Assembly (NCBI RefSeq): GCF_000799465.1
Contig: NZ_JUGU01000001.1
Coordinates: 1,550,001 to 1,614,000 of the forward strand
DNA from: Psychroserpens sp. Hel_I_66
GTDB taxonomy: Bacteria; Bacteroidota; Bacteroidia; Flavobacteriales; Flavobacteriaceae
Length of the DNA stretch: 64,000 nt
Reading direction: 5' to 3'
Below, piece by piece: positions 19,445-27,889 of the stretch. The first letter of the stretch is position 1; each line of letters opens with the position of its first letter. Under the pieces are notes generated by a model. The model was not told where the DNA came from. It saw nothing but the letters and a program-made list of their open reading frames with translations, and did no database searches. The position numbers were made by a program, and so were the translations under genes.

Positions 19445-20501
19445 TGAAGAGCAGATAAGCTGCTAAGATACCAAAAACAACATTGGGTAACCATACAGCA
19501 ACTATTGGCGAAAAACTGGATTGAGATGCCATAACACCAAAAACTTTATCAAAAAACACAAATACCATGGCTACGGTGATCCCAAAAGCAAGGTTGATTC
19601 CCATACCGCCACGTCGTTTAATCGAAGACACGGAAACTGCAATAATCGTCAATATAAATACTGAAACCGGTAAGCTCCATTTTTTGTACTTCACCACTTG
19701 ATAACGTCCAATGTTTGATGATCCTCTGCGCTTCTCTTTTTCTATAAATTTTGTAAGTTCATCATATTGAAGGGTCTCGGCAATATATTCTTCTGGCGTT
19801 AGATCGTCTGTATCAAACTCAAACTGCATCTCCTTTCTATTTTCAGTTTCAATGATATCCTCTGTTTTGCCGAAGGTTCGCCTTGTATAATTTATTAAAC
19901 GATATGTGCTGTCACGATCTGTAATAGATTGCGCAGTAATTTTGTAGATGAGCTTATTACCTTCAAAATGTTCTAATGTAAAATTAGAACCTCGTTTTGT
20001 TACAGGATTAAAACTACTTACATAGATGTAATCATTATCGTTTATTTGTCGATAAATATTTGTGGTTTTGGTAACGTTGGCATTATTTTTTAGATACTTG
20101 TATTTAAACTCATTAAACCCCTTACTTGCATTTGGCGCCAGATATAATCCCATAATTAAGGCCAAACTCGCAATGATGGTTGCACCAATCATATACGGTC
20201 TTAAAAATCTCCAAAATGAAACGCCTGAGCTCAAAAATGCAACAATTTCAGTATTATTGGCGAGTTTGGAGGTGAACCATATCACAGAAATAAATAAAAA
20301 TATTGGATATAGAAGATTGGCAAAATAAATCGTAAAATCAAGATAGTATTGCGCCACTGCTCCAAAAGGCACTTCACGTTCTAATATTTTACCAATTTTT
20401 TCAGCAAGATTTACTGTAATCCCAATGGGAATAAACAGCAGCAACATCATCAAAAATGTAAATAAATAGCGTTTTAATATGTACCAATCTAATATTTTCA
20501 C
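19431..20501 (-). CDS. lptG: LPS export permease LptG/LptF family
   Basis: 356 residues, YjgP/YjgQ family. Three N-terminal membrane segments (about 11-33, 51-75, 100-120), a periplasmic beta-jellyroll-like domain (about 135-260) and three C-terminal segments (about 270-350), the standard LptF/G layout. With its paralogue and the ATPase LptB it extracts lipopolysaccharide from the inner membrane. Bacteroidota usually have one copy next to tgt, as here: it begins one base after the tgt stop codon. LptF versus LptG cannot be settled from sequence alone. Confidence 0.9.
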   Translation of the reverse strand: MKILDWYILKRYLFTFLMMLLLFIPIGITVNLAEKIGKILEREVPFGAVAQYYLDFTIYFANLLYPIFLFISVIWFTSKLANNTEIVAFLSSGVSFWRFLRPYMIGATIIASLALIMGLYLAPNASKGFNEFKYKYLKNNANVTKTTNIYRQINDNDYIYVSSFNPVTKRGSNFTLEHFEGNKLIYKITAQSITDRDSTYRLINYTRRTFGKTEDIIETENRKEMQFEFDTDDLTPEEYIAETLQYDELTKFIEKEKRRGSSNIGRYQVVKYKKWSLPVSVFILTIIAVSVSSIKRRGGMGINLAFGITVAMVFVFFDKVFGVMASQSSFSPIVAVWLPNVVFGILAAYLLFNAKR

Positions 20502-21632
20502 CTATAATCTTTTATCCATTTGTTTCACCATCTTATCTTTCCATTCTCTAAAATCTCCTGCTATGATATGCTTTCTTGCTTCTCTTGTAAGCCACAAATA
20601 AAACCCTAAGTTATGGATTGTCGCGATTTGTTTTCCTAATAATTCATTTACCGTGAAGAGATGCCTGAGGTAGGCTTTGGTATATTCAGTGTCTACAAAT
20701 GTAATTGCCATTTCATCTATAGGTGAAAAATCGTCTGCCCATTTTAGGTTTTTTATGTTAATGCTACCGTGAGCTGTAAAGAGCATCCCATTTCTGGCGT
20801 TTCGAGTTGGCATTACACAATCAAACATATCGACACCAAGTGCAATATTTTCTAAAATGTTTATTGGCGTGCCAACTCCCATCAAATAACGTGGTTTTTC
20901 CCAAGGTAATATTTCACAAACTACATCTGTCATGGCATACATCTCTTCTGCTGGTTCTCCAACTGAAAGGCCTCCAATGGCATTCCCTTGAGCTCCAGCG
21001 TTTGCGATATATTCCGCAGATTGTTGTCTTAGATCTTTATACGTACTTCCTTGAACAATTGGGAAAAACGTTTGTTCGTAATCATATTTAAAAGGCGTTT
21101 TATCTAAATGCTTTAAACACCGTTCTAACCAGCGATGCGTCATATGCATCGAGCGTTTAGCATAATTGTAATCACATGGGTAAGGTGTACATTCATCAAA
21201 AGCCATGATGATATCTGCACCGATGCTGCGTTGGACTTCCATTACATTTTCCGGAGTAAAAACATGGTAGTTCCCATCAATATGGGATTTAAATTTTACA
21301 CCTTCTTCTTTAATTTTTCGATTGGCAGATAATGAATAGACTTGATAACCTCCAGAATCGGTCAAAATATTGCGGTCCCAGTTCATAAACTTGTGCAAAC
21401 CACCAGCTTTTTCCAAAATTGGAGTTTGAGGTCTTAAATACAAGTGATAAGTATTTCCTAAAATAATATCTGGATTAATATCATTTTTAAGTTCTCGCTG
21501 GTGTACACCTTTCACAGAGGCAACCGTACCAACAGGCATAAAAATAGGTGTCTCAATCTTACCATGATCTGTTGTCATCACACCAGCTCGAGCTTTACTT
21601 TGAGGGTCACTTGCTTTTAATTCGAAATTCAT
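20502..21632 (-). CDS. tgt: tRNA-guanine(34) transglycosylase (Tgt), zinc cysteines absent
   Basis: 376 residues. Exchanges guanine 34 for preQ1 in GUN-anticodon tRNAs on the way to queuosine. The catalytic aspartates are present: D92 in TDSGGYQVYSL and D271 in GVDMFDCVMPTRNAR, and QGSTYKDLR, GGLSVGEP and YLMGVGTP are intact. The usual zinc site CxCxxC before AYLxHL is not: residues 305-325 read PIDEMAITFVDTEYTKAYLRH, with Ala309, Thr311 and Asp314 where Cys is expected; only the His remains. All else suggests an active enzyme. Start overlaps the upstream small membrane protein by one base. Confidence 0.95.
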   Translation of the reverse strand: MNFELKASDPQSKARAGVMTTDHGKIETPIFMPVGTVASVKGVHQRELKNDINPDIILGNTYHLYLRPQTPILEKAGGLHKFMNWDRNILTDSGGYQVYSLSANRKIKEEGVKFKSHIDGNYHVFTPENVMEVQRSIGADIIMAFDECTPYPCDYNYAKRSMHMTHRWLERCLKHLDKTPFKYDYEQTFFPIVQGSTYKDLRQQSAEYIANAGAQGNAIGGLSVGEPAEEMYAMTDVVCEILPWEKPRYLMGVGTPINILENIALGVDMFDCVMPTRNARNGMLFTAHGSINIKNLKWADDFSPIDEMAITFVDTEYTKAYLRHLFTVNELLGKQIATIHNLGFYLWLTREARKHIIAGDFREWKDKMVKQMDKRL

Positions 21633-21985
21633 TAAATACTTTGAGTTGAATTGTAAAATAGGGTTAGTAAATAAGGGAAAACCAAAAAATTGGCCAACAC
21701 AAAAACTATAGCTACATACAATATTTTATTATTTGCTTGTCTTCTTTTATGAACGATAGAGAGCACAACGGGAACCAATAAAAACAGTAAAAACCAAAGA
21801 CTCATCTTTAGTATACCAGTCATTAGATTTGGCACAACGTTTTTTTCTGCTGAGATGTATTCTCCTACTTTAATGAATTCATTGAAATTCTGAATCTCAT
21901 CAATATCCAATATGGAATTGATAAGGAGAACTATCCCAATTATAATCGCTAAAATGCCAAATATATTCTTCTTTAAAAAGCCCAT
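21632..21985 (-). CDS. small membrane protein upstream of tgt
   Basis: 117 residues from the ATG at 21985 (MGFLKKNIFGILAII). Three hydrophobic segments: about 8-26, 57-80 and 89-110, with a short soluble loop (DIDEIQNFNEFIKVGEYI) after the first. I do not assign a family; it may belong to the DUF4293-like small membrane proteins often near tgt or lptG, but I cannot confirm. Its stop overlaps the tgt start (ATGA), so it is the first gene of this operon. The promoter motif lies only 8 bases before the ATG, implying a leaderless or nearly leaderless mRNA. Confidence 0.75.
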   Translation of the reverse strand: MGFLKKNIFGILAIIIGIVLLINSILDIDEIQNFNEFIKVGEYISAEKNVVPNLMTGILKMSLWFLLFLLVPVVLSIVHKRRQANNKILYVAIVFVLANFLVFPYLLTLFYNSTQSI

Positions 21986-21992
21986 CAACGCG

Positions 21993-22000
21993 CAAAGATA
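21993..22000 (-). promoter_or_regulatory. -7 element of the tgt operon promoter
   Basis: TATCTTTG on the minus strand. Its last G is 8 bases before the first ATG of the operon (21985), so the transcript start should fall within a few bases of the start codon. The -33 box is weak. Confidence 0.6.
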
Positions 22001-22137
22001 ATTATCTAGACGTATTTAGGTCTTAAACATTTAATAAAATTATGCTTCGGAAACATAAAATCTAGTTTTCATATTTCATTTAAATAAAAATTGTTAGCAA
22101 CTGACTAAAATCGTTAATAAGTGCAAGCTCTCTATTT

Positions 22138-22167
22138 TTGATTAGCCTCATTAAAACTTTATTTTTG
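22138..22167 (+). promoter_or_regulatory. promoter of the split transketolase genes
   Basis: TTG at 22138-22140, a 19-base spacer and TATTTTTG at 22160-22167; the first transketolase ATG is at 22194. Confidence 0.7.
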
Positions 22168-22193
22168 AAGCTGAAAATAATCACACTCATTAT

Positions 22194-23039
22194 ATGCCAA
22201 ACACACAACAATTACAGGATTTAACAACACAAGTTCGTAGAGATATTTTACGAATGGTTCACAAAGTAAATTCTGGTCATCCAGGAGGCTCCTTAGGATG
22301 TGCCGAATTTTTTGTAGCACTCTACCAAGAGATTATGGATAGAAAAGACACCTTTGATATGGACGGAATTGGAGAAGACCTATTCTTTTTATCAAATGGT
22401 CATATTTCGCCAGTTTTTTATAGTGTCTTAGCTAGATCTGGCTATTTCCCTGTAGATGAACTTAGCACATTTAGATTAATAAATTCCCGCTTACAAGGAC
22501 ACCCTACAACCCATGAAGGTTTACCGGGAATTCGGGTAGCTTCAGGATCATTAGGTCAAGGCTTCAGCGTTGCCTTAGGTGCTGCGCAAACCAAAAAATT
22601 AAATAACGACAAACATTTAGTCTATAGCTTGCATGGTGATGGTGAATTACAAGAAGGCCAAAATTGGGAAGGCATCATGTATGCTGCAGCAAATAATGTT
22701 GATAATATCATTTCAACAATTGATTTAAACGGTCAACAAATTGATGGCCCAACAGATGTTGTCTTGCCAATGGGAAACATTAAAGGAAAATTTGAAGCTT
22801 TTGGGTGGACAGTTGTTGAGATCAATCAAGGTAACAATATTGATGAGATCCTAAAAGGAATGGAAGTTGCAAAATCAAAGACAGGCAAAGGAAAACCTGT
22901 TTGCGTACTCCTTAAAACAATTATGGGCAACGGAGTAGATTTTATGATGCACACCCATGCTTGGCACGGTAAAGCTCCTAATGATGAACAATTGGAAATT
23001 GGTTTAGCTCAAAATGCTGAAACTTTAGGAGATTACTAA
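22194..23039 (+). CDS. transketolase, N-terminal (ThDP pyrophosphate-binding) subunit
   Basis: 281 residues, the PP-domain half of transketolase encoded separately. Conserved segments: VNSGHPGGSLGCAEF, SNGHISPVFYS, GHPTTHEGLPGIRVASGSLGQG, and the ThDP motif HGDGELQEGQNWEG...NN. It transfers two-carbon units between sugar phosphates in the non-oxidative pentose phosphate pathway, with the next gene product. Split transketolases are common in Bacteroidota, archaea and some Firmicutes. Confidence 0.95.
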   Translation: MPNTQQLQDLTTQVRRDILRMVHKVNSGHPGGSLGCAEFFVALYQEIMDRKDTFDMDGIGEDLFFLSNGHISPVFYSVLARSGYFPVDELSTFRLINSRLQGHPTTHEGLPGIRVASGSLGQGFSVALGAAQTKKLNNDKHLVYSLHGDGELQEGQNWEGIMYAAANNVDNIISTIDLNGQQIDGPTDVVLPMGNIKGKFEAFGWTVVEINQGNNIDEILKGMEVAKSKTGKGKPVCVLLKTIMGNGVDFMMHTHAWHGKAPNDEQLEIGLAQNAETLGDY

Positions 23040-23083
23040 TACAACTTTTAATTAAATAGATAACCACTCAAGTGGGCATAACT

Positions 23084-24037
23084 ATGAATACATATACAAA
23101 TACAGGAAATAAAGATACGCGCTCAGGCTTTGGAGCGGGATTAACAGAATTAGGTAAAACCAATGAAAACGTTGTTGCACTTTGTGCAGATCTTATTGGA
23201 TCTTTAAAAATGGATGAATTTAAAGCCAACCATCCCGAACGTTTTTTTCAGGTAGGAATTGCCGAAGCCAATATGATCGGGCTTGCAGCAGGAATGACCA
23301 TTGGAGGTAAAATTCCATTTACGGGTACCTTTGCAAACTTTTCTACAGGTCGTGTTTACGATCAAATTAGACAAAGTGTTGCCTACTCAGATAAAAATGT
23401 AAAAATCTGTGCATCTCACGCGGGATTAACTTTGGGAGAAGATGGTGCAACACACCAAATTCTTGAAGATATTGGTTTAATGAAAATGCTGCCAGGAATG
23501 ACCGTAATCAACACTTGCGATTACAATCAAACAAAAGCAGCAACCCTAGCCATTGCAGATCACCATGGACCTGTTTATCTTCGCTTCGGAAGGCCAAAAG
23601 TGGCGAATTTCACTGCGGAAGATCAAAAATTTGAAATAGGAAAAGCTGTTAAACTTACCGAAGGAAATGATCTTACCATTGTCGCTACTGGCCATTTGGT
23701 TTGGGAAGCTCTCGAAGCTGCTAAAACATTGAATGATAAAGGAATTTCTGCGGAAGTCATAAATATCCACACCATAAAACCTTTAGACGACAAGGCAATT
23801 ATAGAGTCTGTTTCAAAAACAGGATGCATTGTCACTGCCGAAGAGCACAATTATTTAGGAGGTTTGGGAGAGAGTGTTGCTAGAGTTTTGGCAACTAAAA
23901 AACCAACTCCTCAAGAATTTGTTGCAACACAAGACACATTTGGAGAATCTGGAACTCCAGAAAACCTGATGGAAAAATACGGACTCAATGCTGATGCTAT
24001 TGTAAAAGCTTCAGAAAAAGTGATGAAAAGAAAATAA
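23084..24037 (+). CDS. transketolase, C-terminal (pyrimidine-binding) subunit
   Basis: About 317 residues from the ATG at 23084 (MNTYTNTGNKDTRSGFGAGL); a GTG twelve bases upstream is the less likely start. Contains the Pyr domain (LCADLIGSLKMDEF, QVGIAEANMIGLAAGM, TGTFANFSTGRVYDQIR) and the transketolase C-terminal domain (GTAEEHNYLGGLGESVA-like: TAEEHNYLGGLG). It pairs with the upstream subunit 44 bases away to form the active heteromer. A terminator follows. Confidence 0.95.
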   Translation: MNTYTNTGNKDTRSGFGAGLTELGKTNENVVALCADLIGSLKMDEFKANHPERFFQVGIAEANMIGLAAGMTIGGKIPFTGTFANFSTGRVYDQIRQSVAYSDKNVKICASHAGLTLGEDGATHQILEDIGLMKMLPGMTVINTCDYNQTKAATLAIADHHGPVYLRFGRPKVANFTAEDQKFEIGKAVKLTEGNDLTIVATGHLVWEALEAAKTLNDKGISAEVINIHTIKPLDDKAIIESVSKTGCIVTAEEHNYLGGLGESVARVLATKKPTPQEFVATQDTFGESGTPENLMEKYGLNADAIVKASEKVMKRK

Positions 24038-24051
24038 TCTATCTTAATCCT

Positions 24052-24094
24052 ATTAAAAAAATCCGGTTTCTTTAAGCTGGATTTTTTTGTTTTA
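24052..24094 (+). terminator. terminator after the transketolase genes
   Basis: Stem AAATCCGG ... CTGGATTT (one G-T pair) followed by a T-run, 15-57 bases after the stop codon. Confidence 0.75.
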
Positions 24095-24193
24095 TGACAT
24101 TATTTGAGATTTAATTTTTCCGAAGAAAAAGAAATAATTATCCTTTGGCAGCGTTTTTGATATTGTACATCTAAATCACAAAAAACGAATATT

Positions 24194-24784
24194 ATGAAGA
24201 AATTAGTTATGAGTGCGTTTTTATTAACGTTATTATGTTTTACTGCCAATGCGCAAGAAGGGAGCGCTTTTGGAATAAAAGGAGGTTTAAATTATAGTGC
24301 CAATGGCGATTATTTTGAATCTATTGGAGACAATGCCAAAAACCCAGATCGCAACATTGGTTACCATATTGGTGTCTTTGGTAAGATTGGAAATGATTTT
24401 TATTTAAGACCAGAGCTTATTTATACAAACACAAAAAGTGATTATGAGAGTGATGAATTTGTTGTTAAAAAGATTGATGCACCTTTATTAGTTGGCGCTA
24501 AGATTATTGGTCCAATTAGCGTGTTTGCTGGACCTTCTTTTCAATATATTTTGGATACTGATTTTGATGGAATAGATATTGGTAATGTTGAAGATGATTT
24601 TTCGGTTGGTTTAAATTTTGGAATTGGATTAAACTTTAATAAAATTGGAATCGATTTGAGATACGAAAGAGGATTTAGTGAAAATGAAGCGACTTTTATT
24701 GGTAATAATTTAGGCGAGGGCGCTGTTAGTAGAATTGATACCAGACCAGATCAATTGATTTTGAGTTTGTCTATTGCCCTGTAA
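24194..24784 (+). CDS. outer-membrane beta-barrel protein (porin-family, PF13568-like)
   Basis: 196 residues. Signal peptide MKKLVMSAFLLTLLCFTANAQ followed by alternating amphipathic strands: FGIKGGLNYS, NIGYHIGVFGKIG, FYLRPELIYT, GAKIIGPISVFAGPSFQY, GLNFGIGLNFNKIGIDLRYERG, ending in QLILSLSIAL, with a hydrophobic terminal residue as in barrel C-termini. It belongs to the small eight-stranded outer-membrane proteins abundant in Bacteroidota; no transport role is known for most. Single gene, own terminator. Confidence 0.85.
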   Translation: MKKLVMSAFLLTLLCFTANAQEGSAFGIKGGLNYSANGDYFESIGDNAKNPDRNIGYHIGVFGKIGNDFYLRPELIYTNTKSDYESDEFVVKKIDAPLLVGAKIIGPISVFAGPSFQYILDTDFDGIDIGNVEDDFSVGLNFGIGLNFNKIGIDLRYERGFSENEATFIGNNLGEGAVSRIDTRPDQLILSLSIAL

Positions 24785-24808
24785 TGATTCGGATTTAAAA
24801 AAAGTAAA

Positions 24809-24835
24809 AAAAAGACGCCTAATGGCGTCTTTTTT
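24809..24835. terminator. bidirectional terminator between the porin-family gene and the FKBP gene
   Basis: AAAAGACGCC-TAAT-GGCGTCTTTT, a perfect stem with A-run and T-run on either side; serves both convergent genes. Confidence 0.9.
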
Positions 24836-24864
24836 ATTTTCTTATTTAGAACAAAAAAAATTAT

Positions 24865-25791
24865 TTAGGTATCTGTTTGGTTACTCTCAGTAGAATCTGC
24901 ATCTAAATAATTTGGGATCCCATCTCCATCTGAATCATCATTAGTTGGATCACCGTCATTGTTAAGATCTTCGTATATAGTCAATACACCGTCGCCATCA
25001 TCATCAACATCAAGGAAGTTTGGCACGCCATCACCATCTGTATCATCGTCTGCAATGTTCTCATTACCATTTACATCTTCTATATGAGTGAGCACACCGT
25101 CACTATCATTATCTACAGGACTAGAATCATATAATTCAAACTTAAATATCAAATTCGAATAGGAAGGAATTCCTACTTGACCTTGGTTGAAATATCCTAA
25201 ACCTGATGGTAAAAACATGACACCAAAACCATAATTAGAATAGGTGACGGTACCATCAGAATTCTCAAATATGCTTTCAGCAGTTTTGAAATCCTGTAAA
25301 ACATCCTTCCAACCTGGTACGACACCTAACAAATTAAATACTGCTGGATTGACAGAACTGTCGAAAATATCTCCATCTTGTAATAATCCCGTGTAATTTA
25401 TGCTAATATTGTCTGTGAAATTTGGTTGAGGACCTCCTAAGCCAGGATTTAAATCTAAAACGTAGTATACATAATCTTGTTCTAGATATGATGTCATACC
25501 TAATGTTACATCATTCCATAACAATTCATTAGGGTTACCATCTTCATCTAATGGAGATTCTGATATAATAATATCTTCTTTAGAATAATCTATAGTAGGA
25601 TCACTAAAAAAAGATTTATTATAATAATGGGTTTGCAAATATTCTAAAAGAAGTTCATCATCTGTAATTTGCTGTTCTCCTCTATCACGTGGAGGTGGAA
25701 TGCTTACTTCATCATCATCTGGTGTACATGCAAAAAACACAGCAGCGATTGTGGTTATTAATATGAATATATTTTTGTAATTCATAGTCAT
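24865..25791 (-). CDS. FKBP-type peptidylprolyl isomerase lipoprotein with thrombospondin type 3 repeats
   Basis: About 308 residues. Lipoprotein signal with the lipobox AVFFAC followed by acidic residues, so it is probably on the outer or inner leaflet of the outer membrane. The middle is FKBP-like (ISINYTGLLQDGDIFDSSVNP, VVPGWKDVLQDF, LPSGLGY). The C-terminal 90 residues are Asp-rich calcium-binding TSP3 units (DNDSDGV, DDDTDGDGVPNFLDVDDDGDGV, DDSDGDGIPNYLDAD). Similar proteins are found next to gliding/T9SS loci as GldI-like folding helpers. ATG at 25785 is an equal alternative start. Divergent from the S4 gene. Confidence 0.85.
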   Translation of the reverse strand: MTMNYKNIFILITTIAAVFFACTPDDDEVSIPPPRDRGEQQITDDELLLEYLQTHYYNKSFFSDPTIDYSKEDIIISESPLDEDGNPNELLWNDVTLGMTSYLEQDYVYYVLDLNPGLGGPQPNFTDNISINYTGLLQDGDIFDSSVNPAVFNLLGVVPGWKDVLQDFKTAESIFENSDGTVTYSNYGFGVMFLPSGLGYFNQGQVGIPSYSNLIFKFELYDSSPVDNDSDGVLTHIEDVNGNENIADDDTDGDGVPNFLDVDDDGDGVLTIYEDLNNDGDPTNDDSDGDGIPNYLDADSTESNQTDT

Positions 25792-25869
25792 TAAATGGTC
25801 TTAAATTCAAAAGAGATTTGAATTGTTGATTATTGCTTATTTTTAAGGCGCAAGATACAATAATATAAT

Positions 25870-25877
25870 ATTTTTGC
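25870..25877 (+). promoter_or_regulatory. -7 promoter element for the S4 gene
   Basis: TATTTTTG, 35 bases before the ATG at 25912. No clear TTG at the -33 position. Confidence 0.5.
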
Positions 25878-25911
25878 GCTATACAATTAACGTCAATTTC
25901 ACAGTTTTAAT

Positions 25912-26292
25912 ATGAGAATAGATAAATATCTTTGGTGTACCAGATATTGTAAAACACGAAGTATTGCAACAAATGCTTGTAAAAAGGGTCATGTAAAAAT
26001 CAATGGGCAAACTGCAAAACCAAGTAGAGATGTCTATGCCACTGATAAAATAGAGTTCAGAAAAAACCAAATAAACTATCAACTTATAGTCAATGACTTA
26101 CCAGAAAGCAGAGTTGGCGCTAAAATTGTCAATTTATATGTTACCGACGTCACTCCAAAAGAAGCGTTTGAAGCAAATGAAATGCTAAAGTACTCTAAAG
26201 AATACTATAGGAAAAAAGGCGTTGGGCGTCCTACAAAAAAAGACAGACGTGATCTTGATGATTTTTACGAAACTCCTGAAGAAGATTTATAA
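25912..26292 (+). CDS. hslR: S4-domain RNA-binding protein (Hsp15/HslR family)
   Basis: 126 residues. The S4 fold is at the N-terminus (MRIDKYLWCTRYCKTRSIATNACKKGHVKINGQ), followed by a basic linker and a C-terminal tail. Hsp15 binds stalled 50S subunits carrying nascent chains and helps recycle them. No partner gene beside it; divergent from the FKBP gene. Confidence 0.9.
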   Translation: MRIDKYLWCTRYCKTRSIATNACKKGHVKINGQTAKPSRDVYATDKIEFRKNQINYQLIVNDLPESRVGAKIVNLYVTDVTPKEAFEANEMLKYSKEYYRKKGVGRPTKKDRRDLDDFYETPEEDL

Positions 26293-26311
26293 AATTAACA
26301 AAACCGTTTAT

Positions 26312-26319
26312 TAACTTTG
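26312..26319 (+). promoter_or_regulatory. -7 promoter element for the phosphoribosyltransferase gene
   Basis: TAACTTTG, 19 bases before the ATG at 26338. Confidence 0.45.
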
Positions 26320-26337
26320 AAAAAATAAACCGCCAAA

Positions 26338-26841
26338 ATGGATACTACTCAAGACATTATTCTTAACCATCAAGAGATACAAAACAAGATTAAACGTATT
26401 GCTTATCAAATTTATGAAGCTAATGTTTATGAAGAGGAAATTATTCTTGCTGGGATAGCGGATAACGGATTTATCCTCGCAAAAAAACTAAAACAATCAC
26501 TTGAGAAAATTTCTGATCTCAAACCTATTCTTTGTAAAGTGGTGATTGACAAAAAAAATCCCTTGAACAATGTGTCCACTTCACTTACAGAAGCAGAATA
26601 TAAAAATAAATCTATAGTTCTAATTGATGATGTTCTCAACTCTGGAGGCACATTGATTTATGGCGTAAAACATTTTCTGGATGTACCCTTAAAACAATTT
26701 AAAACCGCTGTATTAGTAAATAGAAATCACAAAAAATATCCTGTTAAGGCAGATTTTAAAGGCATTTCACTATCTACTTCTCTTCAAGAGCATATTGAGA
26801 TTGAATTATCAGGCAAAAATTATAAAGCCATACTAAAATAG
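26338..26841 (+). CDS. type I phosphoribosyltransferase family protein (PyrR-like)
   Basis: 167 residues. The PRPP-binding loop is IVLIDDVLNSGGTLIYG, and the upstream hood and core strands (EEIILAGIADNGFILAKKLK) fit the type I phosphoribosyltransferase fold. PyrR and XPRT-like proteins are the closest annotated relatives; substrate base cannot be told. Its last nine bases overlap the convergent shikimate kinase gene. Confidence 0.85.
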   Translation: MDTTQDIILNHQEIQNKIKRIAYQIYEANVYEEEIILAGIADNGFILAKKLKQSLEKISDLKPILCKVVIDKKNPLNNVSTSLTEAEYKNKSIVLIDDVLNSGGTLIYGVKHFLDVPLKQFKTAVLVNRNHKKYPVKADFKGISLSTSLQEHIEIELSGKNYKAILK

Positions 26842-27351
26842 ACCTAATAAAATTTTTTCGATGATTTGGTTAACAGATTTATCATCTGTACTGATTTTAT
26901 AATTTGACTTTTCATAATATGGTGCACGTTCAAACAAATGTTTTCCGATAAATTCATATAATTCCTCAATATCATCTATATGAGAAATCAAGGGCCTTTT
27001 AGATTTTTCCAAAAACAATCTTTTTGATAATGTTGTTATAGTCGCTTTTAAGTATATAGTTTTTATATTTTTTGATGATGTCATTATTTCTAAATTATTA
27101 CCATAGCATGGTGTTCCACCTCCTAAAGAAACAACAGTATTTTTCAAAGAAAGCATATCTAAGAGAGATTGGCTTTCTATTTTTCTAAAATATATTTCAC
27201 CTTTAGATTCAAAAATAGATTTTATCGAAGCATTTTCTTTTGTTTCTATATAATGATCCAAATCTATAAAATCGAAATCCAAAATATTGGCTAAGCTTTT
27301 ACCAATTAGCGATTTTCCAGAACCCATATACCCAACTAAAAATAAAATCAT
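26833..27351 (-). CDS. aroK: shikimate kinase
   Basis: 172 residues. Phosphorylates shikimate in aromatic amino-acid synthesis. Walker A GYMGSGKSLIGK, shikimate-binding DLDHYIE (Asp), FRKIES (Arg), SLGGGTP and the lid (KRPLI). The Walker A Thr/Ser after Lys is Ser, acceptable. Convergent with the phosphoribosyltransferase gene (9-base overlap). Confidence 0.95.
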   Translation of the reverse strand: MILFLVGYMGSGKSLIGKSLANILDFDFIDLDHYIETKENASIKSIFESKGEIYFRKIESQSLLDMLSLKNTVVSLGGGTPCYGNNLEIMTSSKNIKTIYLKATITTLSKRLFLEKSKRPLISHIDDIEELYEFIGKHLFERAPYYEKSNYKISTDDKSVNQIIEKILLGLF

Positions 27352-27427
27352 TTTTTTCTTATAAATTGATTATTAAAAACATAACTAATACTTAAACAAA
27401 AAAACAAAAAATTATCTAATAATACGT

Positions 27428-27457
27428 TTGGATTTTTAATAAAACGTTTTATATTTG
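27428..27457 (+). promoter_or_regulatory. promoter of the tRNA-Lys/tRNA-Leu genes
   Basis: TTG at 27428-27430, 19-base spacer, TATATTTG at 27450-27457, then CACCCTCG. The 13-base TATATTTGCACCC is identical to both rRNA promoters in this window, suggesting a stable-RNA promoter class with a GC-rich discriminator. Confidence 0.8.
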
Positions 27458-27480
27458 CACCCTCGTTAGAGAAACTTATT

Positions 27481-27553
27481 GACCAGTTAGCTCAGTTGGT
27501 AGAGCATCTCCCTTTTAAGGAGATGGTCCTGGGTTCGAGCCCCAGACTGGTCA
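27481..27553 (+). tRNA. tRNA-Lys (anticodon UUU)
   Basis: 73 bases, complete cloverleaf: acceptor GACCAGT/ACTGGTC with discriminator A, D-loop AGCTCAGTTGGTAGAGC, anticodon stem CTCCC/GGGAG-like around CTTTTAA, T-loop GTTCGAGCC. The 3' CCA is not encoded. An intrinsic terminator follows. Confidence 0.97.
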
Positions 27554-27558
27554 CAAAA

Positions 27559-27592
27559 AATTAGTTAAGCACTTCGCTTAACTTTTTTTTTA
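27559..27592 (+). terminator. terminator between tRNA-Lys and tRNA-Leu
   Basis: AGTTAAGC-ACTTC-GCTTAACT followed by eight or more T. It would separate the two tRNA genes, or tune the level of the second. Confidence 0.8.
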
Positions 27593-27608
27593 TCTTTACT
27601 GAAATAAT

Positions 27609-27692
27609 GCGCACGTGGCGGAATTGGTAGACGCGCTAGCTTGAGGGGTTAGTGGACATTAGTCCGTGGAAGTTCGAGTCTTCTCGTGCGCA
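27609..27692 (+). tRNA. tRNA-Leu (anticodon GAG)
   Basis: 84 bases with a long variable arm typical of tRNA-Leu: acceptor GCGCACG/CGTGCGC with discriminator A, anticodon loop TTGAGGG, T-loop GTTCGAGTC. CCA is not encoded. No separate consensus promoter is visible between the tRNA-Lys terminator and this gene; TATCTTTA at about 27591 is off-consensus. Confidence 0.96.
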
Positions 27693-27847
27693 CTTTATTT
27701 AAATCACTTTAAAACCTTTAATAAAATCACAATTCTATTGATATTTATCAAGGTCTATTTTTCCCAAATCATATAATTTCAATTGCTCATTTCAATAGTT
27801 CATAAGTTGTATTCTTTTGATTATATCTGAAATAACAGTAGAAAAAT

Positions 27848-27874
27848 GTTAAAAAAAGCTTATTTTTGTTTAAC
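27848..27874 (+). promoter_or_regulatory. promoter/operator of the carotenoid regulator gene
   Basis: -7 element TATTTTTG (27861-27868) followed directly by TTTAAC. GTTAAA at 27848-27853 and TTTAAC at 27869-27874 form an inverted repeat flanking the -7 box. The 10-mer TTTGTTTAAC (27865-27874) recurs at 28811-28820 in front of crtI. No -33 TTG is evident. Likely autoregulated operator, by inference. Confidence 0.5.
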
Positions 27875-27889
27875 CTTCTTAAACCAAAT

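Noticed and set aside
27591..27598. TATCTTTA as promoter of tRNA-Leu
   Set aside because: Last base does not match TAnnTTTG and no TTG at the right spacing; listed only as a doubt in the tRNA finding.
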